Source of the DNA: Orobanche coerulescens
Lineage: Eukaryota > Streptophyta > Magnoliopsida > Lamiales > Orobanchaceae
DNA: 64,000 nucleotides
Reading direction: 5' to 3'
NCBI GenBank assembly: GCA_033398695.1
Contig: CM065801.1
Location: forward strand, 7,998,001-8,062,000
The position numbers and the translations under genes are program-made. The notes beneath the pieces are model-generated. The model ran no database searches and had not been told where the DNA came from. It was given only the letters and a program-made list of their open reading frames with translations. Numbering within the stretch: the stretch's first letter is position 1; each line of letters begins with the position of its first letter. Below, one piece after another: positions 32,541 to 42,348 of the stretch.

Positions 32541-35500
32541 TTACATGTCTAAAGACAACATAAAGATTTTAGCAGCTAAACCATATCGATATTTCTTAAT
32601 ATATTTCTTATTAAGTTCCTTGATTTGGTGCCTTGCTCCTGGGTTTGCAGAGACAAGTCGATCCAAGTACATGCACGCGAAGGGGCCACAACAGTGATTG
32701 TCGTTTTGTATGAAATGTAGCTCTCTTGGCATAATTTTGAAATTCATCTCCGTGTCATACTTCTTCTTCGATTGGTTGTTCAGCCAATACCCGGATTGAG
32801 CTAGCACATGAGGCATCAGACGCATAATCGGTCGCAGTTGGTTGAATCGGTATCGACCATCTTCGTGGTGGTGTGACAAGGAATCGTACAACTCCACGGT
32901 CCATGTTATGATGTCAATCTTGATAGTCACCCAGTGGCTCTGGTCGAGGCAACAAATGGCAATGATCTGTTGAAACAAAATATGTAATCATATAAGATCA
33001 TCACATCAAACATAGCGAATCATTTATAAATATAAATTTCAAACTTACTTCGTTGCAATTTAACCATGGAACCGCATGTGGTGTATCAAGACCTGTCATG
33101 TAGTCCTCGATGCATTTAGAAATTTTCCAATCCTTATAAACCGGCTTCCCTGTCACCTTGATACCAAGTGGATCATCCGGATGGAGTCTTGCAAACTCGT
33201 TGGCCAAAACTAACTACAAAAAGCCAAACCACAAAATTAAAAAAATCCACATCACACCAATGATATACAAGCGAGTAGGTTATAGAACTTACGTAAAATT
33301 GGGAGCCGGCAAGTACAGTGCCAACTCTACCGACACCAACACTACGGACTCCCATCCGAAGCCTCGCTCGAGTTGCAAGCACATAACAGTCTATCACCTC
33401 GGCATCAAAGTCTTCACGGCTAGACTCTATCGGGTCAAATAATGCCTGGGTGAGAGCATGCCCAGTCTCCAAACACCGGACAATAGCATCACGTGGCTGC
33501 TCCCTCCTAAAGTGTAGGTACAACTTCTTCAGAGCCTCGCTATCTCTTGGAGGCGCAACCACAAAAGGCTCCCGAAGAGCAGCAGATGGTCGACTCACTC
33601 GCGGTGGAAGACTACGCTCACCCAAATGCTGTGTTCTGGCACTCTCACCATCTTCATCACCCTCAGCATCCCTCTCAAAATTATAACGATCAGAGAGACA
33701 TGGTCAGTGCTCGATCTCAAGAACCGCCGCTCGATCTGAAATGGAGGCTGCTGCTCAGGACCACCACCCTCACTTCGAAACATCGCACTATAATGATGCT
33801 CGTCCTGAAACCAGTCGAACATCGTCCCATACTGCTGAAACGGCGCCTCAAATGGCTCATACTGATGCTCGTAATCAAGGGGCTGCTGAGTCCGCTCAAA
33901 AGAATGATGAATCTGAGAATGGTGACTGTGCTGGACCTCAGAATGGTGGGTAGGCGGACGCTGAGAATGGTGACTAGGCTGACGCTGAGAATGATGACTA
34001 GGCTGACGCTGAGAATGGTGACTGTGGGCTGCGCCAGAGACTGAGTGACGTGGAGGGTCAGGAATCCTCCACTGGGCGCTGCTAACAGATGCAGAATGAC
34101 GAGGCCTATCATGGCTCCCACCTGAGTAGTGCACCGGGCTCCTAGAACATCTATGCATAGGTCCGAAGAAATCTACAATCCCAGAAAGCACCCGGCGAGA
34201 AACTCGAGCAATAAATCCGGACTCAGAATCGTCGTACAAGATCGCCTTCAAACGGCGATCGAAGTACTCATCCCTGCTCGTGTCCTGGGTGTGGTCCGGA
34301 CAAGGAAGTCCGTGGACACAACACACCCTCTCTGACCGCCTCTCCCAGTCCGATGTCTCTGCACCATCTACTGGTGGGGTACTCTGCCGGCGTCGCTTCA
34401 ACACTTTATGTGCCGACTCATATGTAATCAATTTTCCAGCAGCCTTCTTCAACCTATCCATAACTTTCTTCCTCGGGATCGGCGCAGGCTCATCCTCCTT
34501 ATTCTTCACAGCTATTCTTACAGGCTTAATGAACTTAACGTCATATGGCGAGCCATTCTCAAAGCTCAGGTAGTAGTACTCAGCCTCATCCTCCTCCAGA
34601 TTCGGTAAAGAGGGAAGTACTCTGTGCTGTAAAATTAGTCATTAAAGCATACCATTAGATGGGCAATCACATAATGTTTAAGAGATGAAGTCAGGAGAAA
34701 ATACGTTTACAAATTTATGTACCTTATCGTCGAAGAAATGAGTGAAATCACAAAACATCTTCCTCGTAGTCCACATCAAACACCGGGGGACTTGGACAAA
34801 TTTATCTCGAATACCACACAATGCTCCCAATGAAGGAATCATCTCATACGACCATATCTGTAAAGCCCAAACAGGATCATAGAAGTGATAGTCCTTGTGC
34901 TCTTGTCTCTCCTTCATGGCAACGTTGCCTATGTAGTAAGATAAAACCCCAAAGGCATAAGAACCCCAAGGAAACATATCCCACTGCTCGAAATCCTCAA
35001 CTAATTCCCATGCCCATGTCTCGACCATCATGTCGTCACGACATAGGATAAAGTAGTAGTATATAAGCAAATTGGCAACCTTCACATAATCTCTTATGTC
35101 TCTACCAAAATCTCGAGCATTGAACCTCTTCCGCAGAACACTAACCTTAATATTTTTGCCATGGAGTATTTTGTGGAAAATACCGTCAGACGGAAGGAGA
35201 TGGTCGTCCTGTGGATGGAAGGTAGAGTTTCCAAAATGGAGTCCAGTGATCATGGCAAAATCACGGGCCATAAAACGAATGGTCCTCCCGCAAACCTGGA
35301 ACCACGACTCATCCGGGGGGATTTGATCACCCTCCAATTGACGGACAATCAAGTGATGTAGGGCAGTATTTGAACTCCCATTCCTCCTAACTTTAATCAA
35401 GCGCCCCAGGACCCCCTCGGTCAAGCTCTCAATAGCTCGATCAGCAACTGCGAAATTGCGGCCCATACTTCTTAGTGTCTCAATGATCTCTTTAAATACC

Positions 35501-36023
35501 GTCTCCCGTATGTAAAGATTCACTTGACGTGTAACAAAACGCAATGTAGGTCTCTTCCATATGCAACCAGTCTGCAATATAGACATACAACTCATAAGAA
35601 TATGATAGAATGCTTAAGAGAACGAAAAAAAAAAAATTCTGCCTTGCACACGATCGCAGGCACACGATCGATGCCCGTCGTGTGAAGACCATCGTGTGCC
35701 ACACGACGGTTCACACGACGGGCGTCGATCGTGTGCATGCCATCGTGTGCAGGGCAGGAGCCTTTGGTCTTCTAGCACACAACGACACACACGATCGACG
35801 ACCGTCGTGTGTAAACCATCGTGCCCACGAAAGACCATCGTGTACACGATGGTGTCATCTTCTTCAGCACCATCGTGGGACGATGAACAACCGTCGTGGC
35901 ACGATCGTGTGTGAATGAAAATACACTAACCGGCGGCTCATTGACGAATTCCTCTTCAGATGGAGTGTCACTAGCGGAACTTCTGGCGTCTTCAGATTCT
36001 CTGTGGTAGTCGGAGTTCGACAT
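32541..36023 (-). CDS. DUF1985-Ulp1 (C48) cysteine peptidase gene of the MULE, five exons
   Basis: Minus strand exons: 36023-35931, 35571-34723, 34626-33293, 33213-33049, 32966-32541; all introns are GT-AG and phase 0 (intron 3 if the indel below is corrected). Total about 955 aa. Exon 2 holds a DUF1985 domain (around RDFAMITGLHFG). Exon 3 has a basic segment, a His/Ser/Gln repeat (HHSQRQPS units, 33925-34030) and a helical region. Exon 5 is the Ulp1 fold with His in SHWVTIKID, Asp in LYDSL, Gln in IQND and the nucleophile in HCCGPFAC; the residue before that Cys is Cys rather than the usual Asp. Known relatives remove SUMO-like modifiers and occur in plant MULEs. Exon 3 is 1,334 bp, one base off frame, with a shift near 33690 in otherwise intact coding sequence, so it is a disabled gene or a consensus error. 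Start at 36023 is the first ATG; the frame upstream has only GTG. Confidence 0.82.
35645..35912 (-). repeat. CACGATCGTG motif cluster inside intron 1 of the DUF1985-Ulp1 gene
   Basis: CACACGATCG, CACACGACGGGCG, CATCGTGTGC and GTCGTGTG words fill the 359-bp intron 35572-35930. This is the fourth non-coding segment of the element with the motif. Confidence 0.8.
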
Positions 36024-36100
36024 TTTCTGGCCGGCGAAGAGTTTCACGACGGGAGAGTTTTTTTGCAGAGAGATAAGGAGAGTTTTTTTGCAGAGGAAAA

Positions 36101-36834
36101 TATTGAGTTGTGGGACCGTTTTTTTTATTGTTGTTTGCTTGTAATAATCTTCTATTTTTTTTATGTTTTTTTATCTTTTAGTGGTAGACTTTAAGGGTAA
36201 TAAAGTCTTTTAAACACATTTTGGTATAAAAAACTTATAGTTTTATGAATGAGGATATATAACTTGTTACTTTTATGCTTTGGTACTAAAAAAGAGAGAT
36301 CCCTTAATAAATCTAAATAAAGAATGTTAGTAAATTGAATAAACTTTATGAAAAAATAATATCTAAATAATTTATGAAAATATATAATTCTAAATATCAA
36401 GTTTTAACATGGAAATTAATTAATATATATTATATAAAAATTAGATTATATAAAAATGCGGCCTAATATAAAATTCCAATATATAAGATAAAAATTATCA
36501 TATATAATAAAACTTGTATTAATAAAGTCCACCAGTTCATTGTTAACAGATATTAATTCCTAATATCTTATATAATATGAAAATTATACGTAATTTTTAA
36601 AGACAACACAACACATTATTTATAGACGGAATGAATATATAAAAATAAATAATATTATAAAACGTTATGTTTAAATAAATATATTCACAAATTTTACAGT
36701 GATCATTCATATTGTGAAGATCCTGTGAGAAATTTCCGGACGTTGATATTAGAAACTAATTCAATCCAATGAATATTGGATGTGACTAATTTAAATCAGA
36801 TGATTATTTTCATTAAATTTTTCCCGACCTTGAA
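36101..36834. other. AT-rich DNA right of the MULE
   Basis: No gene or classified repeat. The copied phrase GGAGAGTTTTTTTGCAGAG (36050-36100) lies in the leader of the DUF1985-Ulp1 gene, and the element border may be near here. Confidence 0.4.
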
Positions 36835-37669
36835 GATTGTGTTTAACAAAACTAGCCGATAAGGTATTTGGAATCGATAAACTAGGCGATAGCGATAAAA
36901 TTAGCGATGGTGATTATGTAGTGATTAGGTAGGTGATAAAAATTTGATTTTGATGTAGATGTTTAGCAAATTAACTGATAAGTTAGCTGTTTTTTTATAA
37001 AATTACATGAAGTGACATCACTTTTATTTTTCTATTATTTTTTAAACTTTCTCATTATATTTTAACAATAATTGTTATAAAATAAAATAAATGATATTTT
37101 TATCTATTATTATTTTAATATATACTACCTCTAAATTATATGTACTATTCACAGTTCACTGTCACTTTGAAAAGTCATTGATAATTTGTTTTTTATGGTT
37201 TAAAATTACCGCTGAATAGGACTTGTATATACAATTTTAGTTACGAAGAAGTTCACAACAACAATATATAAAAAAGATTCCGTAAAATATAATCGAACAC
37301 AAAATTATTGTATTAAATTTATAACAAAAAAATTCAAGTGTAATAGGGTGATGATCAGACTAACCATAATTTTTCGCGTCCACCACTCATCCGAAGCCTC
37401 AATTTTTCCTGAAAAGTTAACGGATTGTGGGTTTATTTGTAATATGTCGATTACTCAGGGGGTGTTTATGTAAAAAAATCCTACGTTTTTATTTAAGTCA
37501 CAGACATATATGGATTATATAAAGATGGGAAGCTAGCTTTTTTTTTTTTCATAAGCTTGAAAAATTAGCTTATCAGCTAGCTGGTTTGAGAAGCTAGTCG
37601 TTTACGAAACGAGCTTTTTTTTAATCAATGGTCAAATAAGCTCCTGAAGCTTATATGCTAAACACAATC
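36835..37669. mobile_element. MITE-like element with GATTGTGTTTA ends
   Basis: GATTGTGTTTA at 36835 and its exact inverse TAAACACAATC at 37659 bound an 835-bp AT-rich segment; GAA flanks both sides (possible 3-bp duplication). Subterminal AACTAGCCGATAAGG and CTTATCAGCTAGCTGG repeats are typical of PIF/Harbinger- or hAT-like MITEs. No transposase. Confidence 0.5.
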
Positions 37670-38646
37670 GAAATCCAGCGGATCACCGATGGTGTGGTAA
37701 TTTAATTATGGCTGTTCCAAAAAATCGAGAATATCAAGCCGCTCCGAATGATAGAAATGGATAACCGAATCGCTTAAAGCAAGCAGGGCGGATATATATT
37801 AGTAAACCGGTTGCAATTCTCATATTTATGTAGCTGCGACCCAAATCGATTCATTTATAGGGGTAATTTTGTATTTTTTGTAGGAATAGGATAAAGAAAC
37901 TCTTACTATTATTTTCTCGTGTGAATCATTATTGCTGTCAAGTTTAGTAATCATAAATGAATCGAATCCGACTTTATTAAAAAATTAAGCTGATTTTATA
38001 TTTTTATCTAATTTGAAAATATCTGAATTCGTCAAATCAATTCCACATTTCGAATTTAAGCGACTCTTTAGATTTTTCCAAAAAAAGAATCATCATTCAT
38101 TTTGAGAGATTATTATCGTATGATCGTCTAAGCGTAGATAATTGTATTGGTTCAACATAATTTCGACGGAGTGAAGTTATTAACTTCACTTGTTGTCTAA
38201 TAACTACAATACTATTTTATATTTGTAGCGATAAATTCACTAATATTATAGTTCAATCGTCACCTGAAATTCGGTCCGATTTTTTTTTTTAAATTAATTG
38301 CCATAAATTCCCACCAATTTTAACTGGATTCGCGTAACAAATTTTCCGAATCCGCCCCTGCCGAGAGCTGTTCATGTTTCTATTTGAATTTGAATTTCAA
38401 ATTATAAGAACATTGAACTTTGAAGCGATACTTAGAGAAATCGCACTACCAAAATAGTATGCAATACACCAGCAAACCATCATAAGTTGCTATATAATTC
38501 GTGAAGTCGTGTATCAATGCATTTATTGAAGGACAGGCAAACTTGATATGGACCTGTTCTTCTTGCAGACATAATTTGGAAAAACGTAAAAAAAGAAGTA
38601 TATTAGGCAAAATAGAGAGCTATCTATATCTCATTACATATGAAAG
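37670..38646. other. AT-rich intergenic DNA, nothing recognised
   Basis: No frame above 60 codons, no RNA gene, no repeat end seen on either strand. Confidence 0.5.
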
Positions 38647-39321
38647 AAAGTGACCTAACCAACCAACTGACTTGGCCCAGTTGGTCACTTGACTTTCAAT
38701 TTAGTTGGAGATCAGGGGTTCAATTTCTAATGACAACACTTTAAAATTGAATTTCTCAAGGCCCAATGATCCCTTAATCTTTGACTAAGGATTAGGTCCT
38801 AGCCACTCGGGATAGCTGACGAATAGTTACAATATCATGTGCTTCAAGCGGCAGTGTGGGAGGCCTGATCTCGGTGGGAACATGCGGTTGGATTATGGAG
38901 ACCCGACATGCCTATCTATCGGGATCCAGCATGGAGCAATCACTTGGGGAATAATTCCTTGTGCGCAGAAGTGGAGTATATTTAATTGTTAGTCAGGTAC
39001 ATTATCTCACGGTTTAACTGGAAGCTGTTCTGAGGGACCGGAGCTGTTTCTGATATGATTAGTCATATAAAGTATGGATCACCTCTATGTATCAAAAAAA
39101 AGTGAACCAGCATGCGTATCTATCGGGGTCCAGCATGGAACAATCACTTGGGGGATAACTCCTTGTGCGCAGAAGTGGAGTATATTTAATTGTTAGTCAG
39201 GTACATTATCTCGCGGTTTAACTGAAAACTATTCTGAAAAACCGGAACTGCTTCTCATAGGATTAGTCATACGAAATATGAATCACCTATATATATTTAA
39301 AAAAAAAAGTGACCTAACCAA
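38647..39321 (+). mobile_element. tRNA-derived SINE with duplicated 3' part
   Basis: A perfect 16-bp target duplication AAAGTGACCTAACCAA lies at 38647-38662 and 39306-39321, the second right after an A-run. The head contains RNA polymerase III boxes: A box TGGCCCAGTTGG (38673-38684, perfect match) and B box GGTTCAATTTC (38717-38727). The body is about 450 bp. Its last 190 bp (from GCCTATCTATCGG, 38909) is repeated at 39113-39300, after a first A-run with a partial target copy AAAGTGAACC (39098-39107). So it is a dimer with a truncated second unit. Confidence 0.8.
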
Positions 39322-40480
39322 TGTCCCCATCAACATTTGTTGTGTGTATATCCAAGCTCCTCGGTAGGGTTACAATCAGTCAAATCTAATAGGCTCAATT
39401 CCGCATTTCAAGCCCAACTTCTCGTGGACCCCACTCAACTGGCCTTCAAACTTGATACTGTGCAATTTTGGCTTGTGGATTCGGACCATGTTCCAAGTAT
39501 ATTCGAGCCAAGTATATTCGAGAACCGCTCGATAATACCTCAGATCGATTTTCATCCGAAACGTTAGCGTTTCGGATACTGGTACCAAAGTTAGAACCGA
39601 AACCATTAACCCAGTAAAAAATCGGTAACTTTTCGTAAACATACATCGTACAAAATATTATATAAGGTATTAATACATATATAAAAAATAAGTTTAAAAA
39701 ACCTTATCTCTTAATTTTCTTAGCATACATTTGGAAAAAAACCCTCCATTCTTGTTTTAATTATGAGGTTTTGGTGATTAAGGCTTTTAACGATGCGAGA
39801 TACCCGAGAACCAGCCCGAAATACCCGGGACCGATACTCACCCGAAACATTAGCGAACTCAATATCTTAACGGTTCAGACCCGAGAAAACAGTACCCGGA
39901 CCGAAGCCCTATTCGAGTTCATGATCCATTGTTAGTTCGTGCTTAATACAAAAGAGATTTCTTATTAACATCCATCGTTAGTCCAATCTACACACTCATT
40001 GTGTATTGCTCACGGGTCCATATTGCATTACGAACTCGCTCCATGACAAAAAACAATTTGAATACAAGAACATGATTTCTTATACTAAGTTCACAATAGC
40101 ATAATAGAGAAAGCACTCTTGCCTTGATTTAGCCGATTGAGTTCTTTTTCTTCACCAGACTATTTACGTTATGCATAGGAATAGGCGACGCCACAACTTC
40201 TTCATTTGTTTTCCGGCGGCATCTGTTTACATTCCATGGGCCTAATTGTACTATGATCATTATACTCTTTACATAACAATGTGTAGTAGTAGTAGTGTTA
40301 GGGCTAATATTATGATCTCTATACAATATACATAGGAACAATGGTATGTCCATTCAAAAAAGAAAATGAACACTTTTGCTTTACTTTGATATTATTTGGT
40401 TGAGTAGTTTTTTGATTCCGTTCTCCAATTTTCAAATTTAGTACCCTCACATATCTTCTATACCCCATTCTCCACCCCTC
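39322..40480. other. Intergenic DNA with degenerate repeats
   Basis: 39490-39520 has the phrase CCAAGTATATTCGAG twice in tandem. 39540-39920 is rich in CCCGAAA, ACCCGAGAA and GGACCGAAGCCC words, which resembles a degraded hAT-type element, but I could not pair its ends. The overlapping frames here on the minus strand lack gene features. Confidence 0.4.
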
Positions 40481-40524
40481 CCTCAGTTCTTAATTATCCT
40501 ATTTTTTCTACAAATCCTACACAC

Positions 40525-40790
40525 ACCATCAAGATCACCACCACTACTGCTATTACCCACGTCACTGCCGCCACCATTGTGGCCCCAGCCACCGCCTCCT
40601 GACTGCCACCGCCACCACCAGCACCACCACCCAGCCACCGCCACTACCACCAGCACCGCCAGCACCATCATCATGGTTGCCACCAACGCCACCGCCGCCA
40701 ACACCACCACCACTATTGTAACCACCATCATCACCACCACTACAACCACCACTGTCACCACCCATAACATCGCTTCACTGATGCCACCAC
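40525..40790. repeat. Degenerate (CCA)n/(CAC)n tract
   Basis: 260 bp of ACC/CCA/CAT trinucleotides. All long frames through it on both strands are homopolymeric (Thr/Pro/His, or Val/Gly) and non-coding in character. Confidence 0.9.
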
Positions 40791-40799
40791 CCCTTCCAT

Positions 40800-41934
40800 A
40801 ACCAACACTATTGGACCAAATAGTTAGAAAGGGAATCACAAGGAATTAATTCTCTTTCATGGTCCGAACCAACAAACTCGAGAATCAACTAGTTTTTCTT
40901 TTATTTCTCCTATTTTTCTTTCTTCATTTCTTTCTATTTCCCCTATACGAACCAAGCTCCTGAAATGATAAGAATCATCGAGTGCAGGAGCAGATCCCGA
41001 GGGGGGGATCTAGGGCCAGTATCGTTTATAAAATATATTTCTTCTATCTCACTTGAAGAGTCACGTTTCAATAAATAAGTTTGTCCCAATAGAAGAGTCT
41101 TATTTTTTATCACATGCATTTCTATGGATATATGTAATAGTCCAAGAAATTATCCACTACTAAGTAATAATAGAAACAAAAGATATGAGAATAGAAAACT
41201 CATCTTATGTATTATACTTTGTAATTCATAAAAAGTCGTACATTGCAAAATAAAACTTCTGACATTTTTTTACATTATCACATTACAAGAAGAAACTTAA
41301 AGGAAATGAATTTGAACAATGATATTTTCTGTAATTTCTCAATTAAAATATGGTGAAAAAATAAAAAGGAGCTCACGTACCAAATAAATAAAATGTTATT
41401 ATTTTGATAATATATAATCGAAATAAAAATAAGTTGCACTACACTAGAGTCCGACGTCCTCCAGATTTAAAATCATCACATTGCCTCCTGCTCAATAAGT
41501 TTTGAGCGAGGAAAGACTTGTAGTTATAAAAAAGAATTTGAATAGAGGTACAAAATACGTCCGTCTAGCACATCTTTCATATATGTGTAGCACATCTTGA
41601 AAAAATGCGTCCGTCTAGCACATCTTTCATATATGTGTAGCACAATCAAAATTATTATGCTGCACGGATTTTAAATATGTGAGTTTAGCACATATTTTAT
41701 TATTTCGTGGCACACATTTTAAATAGGTTAAGTCTAGGTCTAGCACATCTTCCATGACATCGTAGCACAAACAACACAAACACGTAGCACAACCTCACTT
41801 AATTCACATATTTCAGTTCGCGTAGCACACAGCACAAACACGTAACACAAATGAGTGTAAATCTCAACCATTGATCTAACTCAATCAAAGGCCCAAACTG
41901 ATTCTTATTTCCTACGAAATTTACATTTCCTACC

Positions 41935-41981
<47 letters not shown>

Positions 41982-42300
41982 TATTCCCAAAGTATCACAC
42001 AGAAAGTTAGGTACAAAATCGACAAAATATGATAACAATAAAATAATTGTACTGAACTAGCTGAATTTTATTGTACTGAACTAACTAAACAAAATTCAGC
42101 GTTTCTTACAATTTTTTTTACATTAAAATTGCCAAATCACCGCATGCGATCAATTTAGAGAGGGGAAATATGTAAACTTTAATTCAAACTATGATACTTG
42201 TGTAATTTCACAATTAAGATGAGATGAAAAAAATATTTAGTTGCTGGGATTCGAACTTTGCACCTCAACTTTCACAATGTCGAAACTCTACCAATCGAGT
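40800..42300. other. AT-rich intergenic DNA with TAGCACA repeats
   Basis: A roughly 50-bp unit with CGTCCGTCTAGCACATC is duplicated in tandem at 41558-41652, and further TAGCACA words follow to 41850. The (TA)n microsatellite 41937-41977 is within. The region is downstream of the kinase gene; no gene seen. Confidence 0.5.
41937..41977. repeat. (TA)n microsatellite
   Basis: About 20 TA repeats. Confidence 0.95.
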
Positions 42301-42348
42301 CACGAGGAAGCTAAATCCACCCCAAGTAACTAGTGACACCGGAACTCA

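Larger units (their letters stand above)
24000..36100. mobile_element. Large MULE-type element with DUF1985-Ulp1 gene (borders approximate)
   Basis: This is one unit by content: a MULE transposase gene (plus), a small gene in two copies (minus), a 412-bp tandem array and a DUF1985-Ulp1 gene (minus), all tied together by the palindrome CACGATCGTG in every long non-coding part. Plant MULEs that carry Ulp1-like genes are known (the Arabidopsis Kaonashi group, often without long terminal inverted repeats). I could not find terminal inverted repeats or a 9-11-bp target duplication, so both borders are estimates. Confidence 0.65.

Noticed and set aside
33547..34121. Plus- and minus-strand frames of 70-165 codons over exon 3 of the DUF1985-Ulp1 gene
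   Set aside because: Shadows of the real exon, caused by its minisatellite.
40483..40839. 118-codon minus frame, Val- and Gly-rich, like a membrane or glycine-rich protein
   Set aside because: It is a translated CCA/CAC trinucleotide tract; the opposite strand is equally open.
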